Shown in pieces: positions 12,215-23,420 of a DNA stretch of 64,000 nucleotides (position 1 is the first letter of the stretch; every line of letters begins with the position of its first letter). The position numbers and the translations under genes were made by a program. The notes beneath the pieces are model-generated. The model worked only from the letters and a program-made list of their open reading frames with translations. It did no database searches and was not told the origin of the DNA. The DNA is from Aselliscus stoliczkanus. Lineage: Eukaryota; Chordata; Mammalia; Chiroptera; Hipposideridae. Where the stretch lies: NCBI GenBank assembly GCA_033961575.1, contig CM066730.1, positions 120,679,523-120,743,522 on the forward strand. The letters are read 5' to 3'.

Positions 12215-12778
12215 AAGAGAATACCATTGTATTAGTTTCGCAAAGCTGCCATATAGTTGGTGGCTTAAAAGAACAAAATTGCATTCTTTCATCATTGTAG
12301 ATACTAGAAGTACAAAATCAAATTGTTGGCAGGACCATGCTGTCTTTGAAGGGGAAAGATCTTTCCTTGCCTTTTCCCAGGTTCTGGTGGTTGCCAGTAA
12401 TCCTTAGCATTCCTTGGATGATAAACATATCATTCCATCTCTGCCTGTTACATGAAACTATTACTGTGTGTGTCTGTCTGTGTCATTGTGTACAATTTTC
12501 CCTCTTAATTTTTAAATTTTATTTTATTATTTTTTTAATTAAAATTTATTTGGGTGACAACAGTTAGTAAAATTAAATAGGTTTCAAGTGTATCATTCTG
12601 TAATACAAAGACTCCAATCACTAGATTAGGGCCTGCAATATTGCAGTATGATCTCTTCTTAAGTCAATTATATCTGCGAAGACCCTATTTCCAAATAAGG
12701 TTACATTCCAGATACCAGGGGTTAAGGCTTCAACATATTGTTTAAGGGGGGCATCACACTATTGAATCCACAGCAAGC
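12215..12778 (-). mobile_element. MLT1-type MaLR solo LTR, antisense, with internal insertion
   Basis: On the plus strand it begins GTATTAGTTTCGCAAAGCTGCC and GTGGCTTAAAAGAAC, then TTTCCTTGCCTTTTCCCAGGTTCTGG and CATTCCTTGGATG. It ends ACCCTATTTCCAAATAAGG, GGGGGGCATC and TTGAATCCAC, all hallmarks of an antisense MLT1 LTR of the ERVL-MaLR group. It is a non-coding relic. A piece of L1 3' end sits inside it at about 12500-12606. Confidence 0.75.
12500..12606 (-). mobile_element. L1 3'-end fragment inside the MLT1 LTR
   Basis: The reverse complement reads ACACTTGAAACCTATTTAAT followed by TGTTGTCACCCAAATAAATT and an A/T-rich tail. That is the terminal L1 3' UTR seen more fully at 18960-19047. It splits the LTR, so it inserted later. 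Extreme 5' truncation is typical of L1. Confidence 0.65.
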
Positions 12779-13134
12779 ATAATACTTTAAGAATTTTTCA
12801 ATCTAATAATTGTTAAAGAGATGGTTGATTTTTAATTACTAAATACATAGATAATTACCTTGAATATGCTATCTGAATAACAAATCTAGTTCAAATGCAT
12901 TTATGTTACAGCTCATTAGACATTTGAGTGTCTTAATTTTTTATTCAAGTTCTTATTAAGTGAAATTTAAATTAATATTTTAAAATATTAAAAAAATAAG
13001 TTATTAAAAATAATGTAGAGATATCTCATGTAGTATTTATGGAGATTACCTCAATGAGAATATCTTGTAAACTGTAGTAAAATATTATAGTCATGATATT
13101 GACATTGATATAATCCAACAATGTTATTCAGATA
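12779..13134. other. AT-rich intergenic sequence
   Basis: Nothing recognised. Confidence 0.5.
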
Positions 13135-13560
13135 TCCCTAGTTTGTTTGTATTTGTGTGTGTGCCTATTTAGTTCCATACAATATTATAACATGTGTCTT
13201 TTGTTTATCCACTACCATAGTGAAGATATGGAACAGTTCTATAACAAAAAGCATTCATTGTGTTGTCAATTTATAATCATACCCCTCTTTCCTGTCCCCA
13301 CCTCCCCAACTCTAATCCCGGTGAAATTACTACTAAATTCCCCATTTCTAAAATGTTGTCATTAAAAAACAATTATATATATATATAGTATGGAACCTTT
13401 TGAGACTGCCTTTTTTGACTCAGCATAATTCTGGGAAGGTCCATCCAAGTTGTTGCCTGTTATCAATAGTTCATTCCTGTATATTGTTTTATGGAATTCC
13501 ATGGCCTATATGTATCTGTTCATTTAGCAATTCTAGCTGTCCTATGTATATGATTATAAT
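13135..13560 (-). mobile_element. L1 3' UTR fragment, minus strand, old
   Basis: The plus strand carries CCCACCTCCCCAACTCTAATCC, TTTTTTGACTCAGCATAATTCTGG, AAGGTCCATCCAAGTTGTTGC and TTCATTCCTGTATATTG. These are the antisense of the L1 block that spells 'catggatggacc...tatgctgagt' in sense. Heavily diverged, no ORF. Confidence 0.7.
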
Positions 13561-16187
13561 TTTATTTTAATAATTATTTGGATAGAAATAACTTTCCTGA
13601 ATTCATTTCTATTGTTATATCTTTATTTTAATATTTCTATTTTTATTTTCCAAACTTCTTAAATTACTTTGTTTCAGAGTTAGGTGTAAGTGTTTTGTGT
13701 TGGTACTTAGGATAGTTTTGTGATGAGTTTGAGTGAGGACAATTTTAAGTCATAAATTGTTAAACCATAGAAGATGGAAGATCAGAACTCCTTCCCCATT
13801 CCAGGTTTTTCATTGAATTAAATGTACAGAGTACAATGTTAAATCTTCTCTCTCCTTTAAAAAGAGGGAGGGGGGTTGTATGTTACATAAAAGATGCTTT
13901 TATTATTTGTTACAAGTACGAGAAAAAGGTATATTAGTTAATATTATATGAAAAAATGACTTCATCATATAGAACTTCGAAAAAAACATGGTAGTCATCT
14001 TAATCAGATTTTTCCCGAATACAAAAAGACGAGCTTATAGAATAAAAATTGGGGAAATGACCAAGATGTTTTGTCAAAAATTAGTCTCAAATATATAGTT
14101 GGTAACTTTTGTTTATTTCTCTTTTGCACATTATATTTGGCACCAAACATGATGTTCTCTTTAAGGGAACATAAAATAGGAAGTTATAATTTATTAAGTT
14201 ATTCCATGTCAGAAACTTTACACACAGTTAGTCTTTATAAAATCTCTATAAGAAAATAATTCTACATTTATTTATACAGATGTTAGACTATAAATTCAGA
14301 ACACATCTAGAACACAAGTATGATTAACAACACAGAGTTTTTGTTGTTGTTGTTTATTTTTAATTTTTAAAATTATTTATTTATTTATTAAGTTATACCT
14401 AGCCAGATTCAAATTTAGTCCTTCTATTACTATTAAAATATATGCAGGTTACACAAATTCTTTTGAACTCCAATTTTATCATCTGCATCCTGCAGCTAAC
14501 AGTATCTGTCAATTTTTTCATAATTAAGTAAATTAATGTAAAACACACTCAAGATATTGCCTGAGTGAGCTCAGTTCCTGATATCTATATATCTATATAT
14601 AGATATATGAAACATGAATATTTTAAATTAAATTAAAATTAATTAATAGTATTTAAAAAAATAGTGTAATTTTTTTCATATAATAGCTGGACAATTGCAG
14701 AAAACTTTAAATGTAGGTCTAGGTGTACATATATATCAGTTAATCTGAGCTAGGTTTTGTTGTGGTAACAAATTACTCTAAATCTCAGTAGCTAGAAATA
14801 ACAAAGAACTGTTTCCTACTATTGCAACATGCTCATCTTGAGTCAGCATGTGGTTTCATCTAAGTCACTTAGAAACAGTTTAATGGCATCCACAAGGTTT
14901 GGAATGTTGCTAGTCACTGTACCAGAGAAAAAGTGATTTTATGAAGTATCCATTGTCTCTTAAGACTGTCTGCAATTGACTCCTCAGTTGTGTTCATATT
15001 TTATTGGTAAAACAAATTACATGACCACATCTAAAACCAAGAGACATAGAAGTGGTATCTTATCATGTACCCAGAATGTGAAAAGCACTGGTAGTTTTGT
15101 TACCAGTCCTAATGCCCTTTCCATTATACTCTACAAGTTATTAAACTCCACAAATTTTTCACATCCTTCTATTTTTCAGCTTACTGACAAAAGAAAGATG
15201 TGGAAAATTACAAATTACTACATGTAACATTTCGTGGACACTGAAAATGATGGGGAAGATGAGTGTTTAAAAAGGAATGAAATTACATTTTCCTCTCTCC
15301 ACATATATGTATATCCATATATTCGTTCTTAAAACCAACATTGAGCCCCTAAGAGGTCTTGAGCATTCGTTAGGTTACTTATTATTCTCATGTTATAAGT
15401 CGATGCAGAAAATATTCATTATATTACCTAGGTAGGAAAGGAGAGACAAAAGTAAAATCCAATTTCTGGTGAAACAACTGGCAGAAAAAACAAACAACAA
15501 AACCCCAAAATATTAAAAAAAAAAAAAAGTGGTTGAATGTAGGCAACCCAAATTATATAAAATGAAAAACAATTTTTTTAAAATGCTCACTGTTGTCTAA
15601 CCTGTTCAGCATTTGAAAATGACATATCCTTGTCAAGCTGACAATAAAAACACAGAGTCTGTGAGTAGAATGTTTCTGAAAACTTGGCAACTGAGAGTTA
15701 ATTAGTGTGTTAGCAAAGCTGTCAGCTAAGACCTTTTTTTTTAATGTATCAGTGGAAAATAGATGAGAATAGATTTTAGAGATATAGGAATACAATTTGG
15801 TGACATGCACAGTCATACACATAGTCTTTATCTCAAACCCTTTGAGAAACGAATACAAGTTGTTGCTTTAATTTGCCACTTTTACTTGATAAATGGAGAT
15901 AAAATTATATATATATAATATGTGCTTAGTTATAACAACTAATATAAGTATGTACATAAAATATAAGTCTCTTCAGAGCACACAGGCCATGCTTGATTAC
16001 TCTTCCTCAAAAGGCTTAAATAGGAGACTTCAATTCCTTGATTGGCAAAGGTGTTGAATATGAGGAAGAGAAGATGCAGCCTATAGAGCTGTGAGCAATA
16101 GTAGGGATTTCCTTTGGTTAGCTGAATGCTTTAGATTCCAACATGTATAATTGCTAGCAAATTCAAAAAGACCCTGAAAATGCAAGG
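13561..16187. other. AT-rich intergenic sequence, possible old repeat at 14750-15100
   Basis: Mostly single-copy-looking AT-rich DNA. The part at about 14750-15100 (TTGTGGTAACAAATTACTCTAAATCTCAGTAGCT...) resembles a mammal-wide medium-reiterated repeat, but I cannot name it. A short AT hairpin, TATCTATATATAGATA, lies near 14590. The 101-codon minus-strand stretch at 15553-15858 has no recognisable domain. Confidence 0.4.
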
Positions 16188-16252
16188 AGAATAGAATAGA
16201 ATAGAATAGAATAGAATAGAATAGAATAGAATAGAATAAAATAATAGAATAG
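16188..16252. repeat. (AGAAT)n pentanucleotide microsatellite
   Basis: About 12 tandem AGAAT units with minor interruptions near the 3' end. Confidence 0.95.
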
Positions 16253-16324
16253 GTGTCCACTCTCAACTGATCTACTCACAAATGCTTATTCAGTGATCTC
16301 TGCTGGCCTTTCACTTTTGATATA

Positions 16325-16440
16325 TTTTTAATCACTCCAAAAACTCTATGAAATAGTAATATCCTGGCTGTAAGGAAGAATAACCTTACTCAGAGGAGTT
16401 AAGCAACTTAATCAAGGTCTGAATTGAGTAGAAATTTTAA
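16325..16440 (-). mobile_element. MIR SINE fragment
   Basis: CAAAAACTCTATGAAATAGTAATATCC, then CAGAGGAGTTAAGCAACTTAATCAAGGTC. This matches the reverse complement of MIR, in which '...agaggttaagtaacttgcccaaggtc' is diagnostic. Confidence 0.65.
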
Positions 16441-16589
16441 TTTGAGTTCTCACACATGCTTTAGTCATGCAAGATTATGTTTAGTTTCAAGAATGTTCCC
16501 AGTCCTCCGCTCCCTCAGGACTTGGCATTGTTATACATGTAGTACCCTCTTCCTCTCAATCTGACCTAGCAAATTCTTATTTTTTCCCA

Positions 16590-16812
16590 ATTTCCAGCTA
16601 TATTATAACCTTAATCATGCCCATGGACCCCTGATTGCAGTTAGGAAACCATAGGATGGTAAACATCTGCATTCTATCCCTCAGAAACTGCAAATATGTT
16701 ACCTTACATGGCAAAAAGGATTTTGCAGATGTGATTAGGTTAGGGATCTTGAGATGGAGATTGTTATCTTGGTAGGCCCAATGTAGACACAAATATCCTT
16801 ATAAGAGGAAGA
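16590..16812 (+). mobile_element. MLT1-type LTR, 5' part (split element)
   Basis: TGTTACCTTACATGGCAAAAAGG, TTTTGCAGATGTGATTAGG, GGATCTTGAGATGGAGATT, GGCCCAATG and CCTTATAAGAGGAAG follow the order of the sense MLT1 LTR. The LTR breaks off at about 16812 and seems to resume near 17921. Confidence 0.75.
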
Positions 16813-17920
16813 TGGGGAATCCAATCTTGCCCTTTATGGCCAGTGCTGCCCAAAGCATGCTCATGACCTGCTTCTCCACACATCTGCACTCCCCAGCTGG
16901 AACCAGGCCTCACAAGAGCAGAGATGTCTCTCCTCTTTCTTCTATCCTTTCGGCAAAAGAGGAGATCCAGATTCAGGAACTGTTTGGTCCAAACACATCT
17001 TTGTTATTGTTCACCCTCTGAGCTTGGCCAAGGGCATGAAAGTGCTTCAGAAGTTGGAGAAAAGCAAGATGTCTGAAGCTAGAGGGAGCAGGAGGGCTTC
17101 CCAGGAGGCAACACCCAGCCAGACCTTGAAATGGTGGTGGTGGGAGTCTTTGAGAGATGAGAGGAATAGAATGAAGAAATAAAATGCAGTCACTACAGTC
17201 AAGCTGCTACATTAGTAAAAGCAAGCAAGTTGAATTATGACGAAATTATTCTATTCTTTGTAACTAGCCTGGGAATTTAACATTTGAACTCTCCAGTCCT
17301 GTGTCAGTAGTGCCTGTATAAAAATCAACCCTCCAGATAACCGTCTGATTACCCACTGAAAGATAGAGAAAGAATATTCATGTATTCAGGCCACCAGTCA
17401 TCTAGGCAGGGTTCGGCAAACTGTGGCTTGGCAGCCACAGGCAGCTCTTTGGGTACCTTCTGTCTCAAAAGTTTGCTGACCCCTGAAAGAGCCAACCCTG
17501 TCCCTCACAACAATTTAAAAATTATTCAAGAACCATAAATATATTTTTACAAATAAGGAAAATTTAAAGGAATATTATAAATGAAAATATGATAGTTTTA
17601 TTTTCATTTTCAATTTTGCTTCGGAGCCACATATACATTCCCAAAGAGCCACATGTGGCTTGTGAGCCACAGTTTGCTGACTCCTGGTGGCTCTTCCATC
17701 TCAAAAGTTTGCTGACCTCTGGTCTAGAGGCTCACCATCTCAGACTAATCCAAAAGCTAAGAATTCAGGATTGATTCTTCTCAAAAAAGTACTTTTTACT
17801 ATGTGAATTCTCAGCTTTTCTTTGTTCTTTGGAACACTCTGGGTATTGCCTAGTTGTATTTATGGTCTGCAAAACCTAAGACCTTTGAATAAGTATCTTA
17901 TAGCTGAGAAAAAGAAACAA
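16813..17920 (+). other. Putative 1.1-kb insert in the MLT1 LTR, possible retrocopy
   Basis: The LTR is interrupted between two near-identical junctions, AGAGGAAGATGG at about 16805 and AGAGGAAGGTGG at about 17924, which could be a target-site duplication. The right end of the insert is A-rich (GAGAAAAAGAAACAAAAA), like a decayed poly(A) tail, so a plus-strand retrotransposed transcript is possible. Its first 350 bp is GC-richer than the surroundings and includes a 69-codon frame (16812-17021) with no domain I recognise. A hAT element (17407-17721) is nested inside. I cannot name the source transcript. Confidence 0.35.
17407..17721 (-). mobile_element. Nonautonomous hAT element with doubled termini (copy 1)
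   Basis: It starts CAGGGTTCGGCAAACTGTGGC and ends GTTTGCTGACCTCTG as a terminal inverted repeat. A second inward-facing terminus is present at each side (TTTGCTGACCCCTG near 17470 and AGTTTGCTGACTCCTGG near 17680). The interior is AT-rich. The sequence corresponds in reverse orientation to 49062-49390. A degraded TCTAG is shared by both flanks. It carries no transposase. Confidence 0.8.
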
Positions 17921-18221
17921 AAAAGAGGAAGGTGGGAGGTCAGGGAGAGGGGAATGTAACAACAGAAGCAGAGGTGGAAATGATAAACTTTAAAGGTGGC
18001 AGAAGGGGTTACAAGCCAAGAATCACAGGTGACCCCTGGAACATGGAAGCAGATTCCTTTCTAAAGCCTGCAGAAGGAACTCAACTCTGCTGACACCTTG
18101 ATTTTAGCCCATAAGAGGTTTGGACTCTGACCTCCAGAAATGTAGGATAATATACCCGTGTTGTTTTAAGCCACTAGGCTTGTGGTAATTTGTTACATCA
18201 GCAGTAGGAAACTAATACATA
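17921..18221 (+). mobile_element. MLT1-type LTR, 3' part (split element)
   Basis: Continues the sense LTR: GGAATGTAACAACAGAAGCAGAGG, CTGCAGAAGGAACTCAACTCTGCTGACACCTTGATTTTAGCCC, GACCTCCAGAAATGTAGG, TGTTGTTTTAAGCCACTAGG, GTAGGAAACTAATACA. These are diagnostic MLT1 3' motifs in order. Together with 16590-16812 it makes one LTR split by about 1.1 kb, though two independent LTR fragments remain possible. Confidence 0.8.
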
Positions 18222-18614
18222 TAGCTCATCAAAATCTCAACTGATCCCTTAAGCCTTAACTTAATGTTCCCATCCTCAAAAAGTTCCTTATAAGTAAAAA
18301 TAGAAGATAGCAATGAGGTCAAGATTTAGAAGCATGGTCTTCTGGTATAAGCAAATAGTCCTCGTAAATATAATATGAACCTTACTTTAGTCCATGGTAC
18401 CTATTTTCTCATGTCTTTATGCCATAGGAAAGAGAAGACTGCTTGATAAAACTGTGAGCCCCAGTTCTTCCACTGTAGGAATCCTCTAGATAAAATTAAA
18501 CCCTGAAAAAGTGATTTAAAAAAAAAAAAGAATCATCTGGAGATTGCATCAACAAAGTAAAGAATCTCTTAAAAGAGATGACAAAGATTACCTAAGGGCA
18601 CTGGAGACATATAT
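18222..18614. other. Intergenic sequence, no feature recognised
   Basis: AT-rich with a 12-bp A run near 18518. Nothing else identified. Confidence 0.5.
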
Positions 18615-19047
18615 CAAAACATTAATATATACTCATATACAATTGAATAGTACTCAGCGATAAGAAAATATGAAATACTGACATTTGTGACAACATGGAT
18701 GGATCTTGAGAATATCATGCTAAGCGAAACAAGTCAAACATAAAAAGCTGAGAACTATGTGATTTCACCGATGTTTGGGGTATAAAACTGAAAGCAACAA
18801 ATGAAAAGACAAACAAACAAAAACTTACAGATACAGACAACATTTTAGTGGTTACCAGAGGGAAAGTGGGGAGGTGGGGAGGTAGAAAAGGGTAAAGGGG
18901 GTCAAATATATGGTGACAGGAGGAGATTTTACTTTGGGTGGTGAGCACACAATGCAATATACTGCTGACGTATTATCGAATTGTGTACTTGAAACCTGTA
19001 TAATTTTTAAACCAATGTCACCCCATTATATTTAATTTAAAAATGAC
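18615..19047 (+). mobile_element. L1 3' UTR, 5'-truncated copy
   Basis: Sense L1 3' end: TATACAATTGAATAGTACTCAGC, ACAACATGGATGGATCTTGAG, ATCATGCTAAGCGAAAC, GGTTACCAGAGGG, and the terminal block ACTTGAAACCTGTATAATTTT ... CCAATGTCACCCC. No coding part is retained. Confidence 0.85.
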
Positions 19048-19164
19048 CACACTGATGACATTATACAGTTTAAGTATCTTAACATTTAAGAATTTTGAGT
19101 ATCATTTTACATATATTTAACTGCATTTTTTAAATTAATAACCTTTCCAGTGTTGTTGTAGATA

Positions 19165-19300
19165 TTATTTGAACCAAGGCACATCATGATTCAATGACAT
19201 GTTTAAGTTCACATGTCTAATAAATGGTAGAGATGAGAATCAAATTTAAGATTGCTTGATTCAAATGTCCCTTTTCTTAACCATTAATGGGAAAAGAACC
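19165..19300 (-). mobile_element. MIR-like fragment
   Basis: CATGTTTAAGTTCACATGTCTAATAAATGGTAGAGATGAGAATCAAATTT matches the antisense MIR pattern 'ttgcccaaggtcacacagctagtaagtggcagagc...'. Short and diverged. Confidence 0.5.
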
Positions 19301-20324
19301 CTTACATTTGACTGTAACGTCTATATAGAAATACCTTTCAATGTTTGACAACAAAACAGTCCTGCACTTCCACAAAAGAAAACCATGAGATGGGAAACCT
19401 AATAATCAAAGGAAGTTTCAGGCCAAAGCTTCTCAAACTCTGTGGGAAAGAATCAGGGCTTTCTTACTTTGTTTTAGTTTCTTTTGTTTTTTCCAATCTG
19501 TTGCAGGACCAATGCTTTATAATACACTACAAAATAAATTATTTTGAAGTTTGGTGCTTACATCACTGTTGACTCAAAAAAAAAAAAATTGATGACCGAT
19601 GCTAGTTTGTGAACCACTCTTTATATAAAAATGTTTTAGACAACACAGTGATTAATATAATGTGTTTTTCAGAGTGTATCCATGTTATACAAATGAACAT
19701 GTCCCATATGGCTGAATTGATGTCTAATATATATTCAAAGGAACAGCACCTTGATGCTAAAACCCTTGCCGAACATTATATTAGTAGATACCTAGAAGTT
19801 ATTGTGGGAAGAGGGGTAGGGGATACAGATGCTTAGGACTCCACATAGAACTTTTCCTGAAATTTTCAGTCATACTTTTGTCCTACTCTTCAGTTATTAG
19901 AAGTTACAACAGCAGCTAATATAGTGTTTACCTTTCCAAGCAGCACTCCCTTTATAAATAAACTGTACTTCACCTGGCATCACCTCTCTTTCTAAAATTG
20001 CCACATCAGCCGACCATACTGGGCTCCATTTGTATATCTTAGTCTTCAAGAACTTGGTGATTCTGTGGTTTCTAGTCCAGGCTCATTTATCTCTATTCCT
20101 CAGACTTATCATCTGGAAAAAAAAAAAGGGTGGACTTAATAACGGTATTTCCCTCATAAGGTTATTACAAACATTAATATGTACTGTATTTGACATGGGA
20201 CAAATGCTATGTAAGTATTGGGTAACATTATTTATCATAAAGGGAAACCCAAGTGATTTCCTTGGAAGTATAGTTCATTTTATTTAAAATGGGTTTTAAA
20301 TAAAACCCAATTTAATTAAAAGAA
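19301..20324. other. Intergenic sequence, no feature recognised
   Basis: Open stretches of 75-85 codons near 19345-19836 and 20030-20287 lack recognisable domains. A small imperfect hairpin (TGGGTTTT...AAAACCCA) lies near 20290. Confidence 0.5.
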
Positions 20325-22515
20325 TATTCTTGCTTTTTCTACCCAATCTCAAAATTTCTGTCTTTTAATTGGGGGTGTTTAGGTCACATACTTTTAATAT
20401 AAATGTTGATATGGTTGAATTTAAATCTACCATATTGCTTTTTGTTTTTAATTATGTCAGTTATCTGTTGCCTTTTTCCTCTTATTATGACCTTTTTTGG
20501 ACTAATTGACTATTTTTGTGTTATCTTCTATCTCCAATGTTAGCTTATAAGCTATAACTCTTAGTTGTGGTAGTTTAATGGTTGCTTTAGGATTTATAGC
20601 ATACATTTTTAACATGTCATAATCCACTTTCAAGTGATACTATCAAATTTAAAATACAGCGTAAGAAGCTTACAATCACATGCTTTCATTTCTCCCTCCC
20701 AAACTTTGTCTTATTGTGAGGCATTGTACTTTTGCATGTGTTAAAAACCCCATGATGCACTGTAATTATTTTTGCTTTAAACAATAAATAATTCTTTAAA
20801 GATATTATAAAAGTCAAGAAAGAACTTTTATACTTATCTTCATAATTATCATTCTAATGCTTTGTTAATCTAGACATCCTGTGGTATTATTTTGCATCTG
20901 CCCGATTAATTTTATTTAGCATTTCTTGTAGGGCAGGTCTGCTGGTGATAAATTATTTGAGACTTTGTAAGTCTAAAAAGTCTTTATTTTGCTTTTGATT
21001 TTAAAAGATATCATTGCTGATTATCAAAATGTAGACTGACAATTTTTATACAGTATTTAAAGATGCTGCTTTACTGCCTTCTGCCTTGCATTTTCTGAAA
21101 GGAAATCTATAATTCTTATTTTTGTTTCTCTGTACAAAATATACCTTTTTCTTTGGCTATTTTTATGATTTTCTTTTAGTTACTGTCAATTTGTTTTTTT
21201 TTGTGTCTTATGAAGTTCCTTTATGTTTGTTGTACTTGAGTTTGTTGAGTTTTTTTTAATGTGTGATTTACAGTTTCCATTGAATTTAGAGAAATTCAGG
21301 CATCAATCCCCTTTGAGGTATATAATTAAACATATATTAAGACGATTAAATTTATCTCACAAATCACTGATTACTTTTTTCATTTTTTTTATTCCCATCT
21401 CTATGTTTCATTGGGAATAATTTTTATTGCTGTGTTTTCAAGCTCACTAGAATTGATTCTGTAATGTCTAATCTGCTGTTATGTAGAATATCAGTTATAG
21501 GACAAGTGTTATGTAACTGCTAAGTAATATTATATCTATCTCAGTCTCTGTAGTTTTCAACTCTAAAATTTTAATTTGAGTCTTTTATATCTTCTATGTC
21601 TCAACTTAACTCTCTGAACATACGGAATATAGATATAACTATTTTAATGTCCTTTTCTGCTAATTCTAATACCTGTGTTTGGGTTACCATTGATTTATCT
21701 CTTCAATATGGGTTGTTTTTCCCTGCTTCTTTGCATGCCTGAAAAGTTTTTGTGTTACCAGACTTTGTCAATATCACCTTGTTGAATATTTGATATTTCG
21801 GAATTTCTACAAATATTATTGAACTTTATTTTGTGATGCAATTGTATTATTTAGAGATGTTTTGATCCTTCAGGGTTTGCTTTTAATTTTTCTCATACAG
21901 TAGCAAAGCTCCATTTAGTCTGGGCAGAATCTGCCCACTATTAAGGCAAAACCATTCTGTGTATTCTACATGCTTCTTCTCTATAAATTAAGTTTTTCCA
22001 CTCTGGCTAATATAAACCAACATCTCTAGTACTGTAATAATTTAGAAGATTGTTGTTGTTAACCCTTTTAGTTGTTTCTTTTCCTTGGCTTTGGGTATTT
22101 TTTCCTCATACATATGAGCTGATTAATATACAGATCCCAACACCTGAGAGGTTTTCTCTGCATGTCTGCATGTCTTTCTCTGAAGAGTCCTCTCTTCTCT
22201 GGTACTCCACTATGCAACTCTAGCTGCTTTGTCCTCCCTGTGTAACAGTTCTCCTCATCTTAGAGAGAGTACTTGGTTTCCTGAGTCCCCCTTCCTGAGC
22301 CACAGACAAGAAACTCTCCCCAGCCAAAAAGCTGGGGTTGTCATAAGGCTTAACTCATGTTTCCTGCATCTTATGGATTACTGTTCTTTGTTGTCTGATA
22401 GATGACGTGTTCAGTGCTGATATTCTTCTTAATGTATTCTGTCCTTTCTTTGTTTTTTGGTTCTTAGGCAGGAAGGTAAACCTGACCGCTATTATTCTAT
22501 CTTGGCTGGAGAAAA
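20325..22515 (-). mobile_element. Old L1, 5' half only (5' UTR, ORF1, start of ORF2), minus strand
   Basis: On the plus strand, TTCTGTCTTTTAATTGGGG at about 20356 is the antisense of the ORF2 start. CTTGTAGGGCAGGTCTGCTGGTGA (about 20926) and GCTTTACTGCCTTCTGCCTTGC (about 21067) are antisense ORF1 C-terminal half. GCTTCTTTGCATGCCTG (about 21726), CTGGGGTTGTCATAAGG (about 22331) and GGCAGGAAGGTAAACC...TATCTTGGCTGGAG at 22515 are antisense 5' UTR. It keeps its 5' end but lacks most of ORF2 and the 3' end, so the 3' part was deleted after insertion. All frames are broken. Confidence 0.75.
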
Positions 22516-22689
22516 AATTCTATTGAATGTAATTTTAACCTACTGCTCTTCTCCTGGAAATTTCTCATATATATGATATTCCACTATGTTACATGAAATA
22601 ATGGAAATGATAATGGTAAATATGGACATTTCTATCCTATTTTATCCTATAGACCATGAAAAAATACAAAATATATTTAGTCAGAATTT

Positions 22690-22915
22690 GACAATTAAAG
22701 AGCAACTTTGTGGAGGTGGGGATGATGGAGAAGGGGAGGGGATTAGAATGCACAAATTGGTAACTACAATATTGCCACAGCGATACAAAAGACAGATTGG
22801 GGAATATAATCAATAATGTTGTAAAGATTTTGTAGGGTGTCAGATAGACATATGTCTTATTAGAGAGATCGCTTCATGAATGGTGTGGATGCCTGACCAC
22901 TGCACTGTATACCTG

Positions 22916-22954
<39 letters not shown>

Positions 22955-22955
22955 G
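22690..22955 (+). mobile_element. L1 3' end with (TAA)n tail
   Basis: Sense L1 3' UTR: GGAGGTGGGGATGATGGAGAAGGGGAGGGG, TTGGTAACTACAATATTGCC, GGTGTGGATGCCTGACCACTGCACTGTATACCTGATAA, followed by an expanded (TAA)n tail of about 13 units at 22915-22955. The microsatellite grew from the L1 tail. Confidence 0.8.
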
Positions 22956-23239
22956 AAGCAAGTATAGTATTCTTAGGAATTCATCAGTAACTTAGATGCA
23001 ACCACTAAACCACAGACAATGGCAATCGTTTATGGTTTAGTAGTTGTATTTTACTGAACAAAGCCTTAAGTGAAGGCTGAATAATAGCTTAAGTAGGAAT
23101 TAATGATAGTCTGGCATACTTAAAAATATATATATTTTCTGTGTAGTAATGGTTGCATAAGATACCCGAACGCTGAATATATTTTTAAAAATATGGGCAC
23201 TTTTTTATCAGTAAGCAGGAACACGGTCAAAATCCATGA

Positions 23240-23420
23240 AAATGATCAACAGAAAATTGCTATACTATACAGTATAATAGTCCATAGCCACTTGACTACT
23301 GAATACTTGAAATGAGGCTAGTTTTACTAAGGAACATGATTTTTAAATTTATTTCATTTAAATTTAAAACTGAAATGTTTTTAAAAATGGTTGAAATCAT
23401 CTAAGTTTGTGAATTTAACT
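23240..23420 (+). mobile_element. hAT-Charlie fragment (same family as 47825-48052)
   Basis: CCATAGCCACTTGACTACTGAATACTTGAAATGAGGCTAG, then GGAACATGATTTTTAAATTTATTTCATTTAAATTTAAAAC, matching the core of a mammal-wide MITE ('gagcacttgaaatgtggctagt...tttaatttaaat'). Confidence 0.6.

Noticed and set aside
14580..14610. Palindrome TATCTATATATAGATA as a regulatory site
   Set aside because: A short AT-alternating hairpin expected by chance in this composition.
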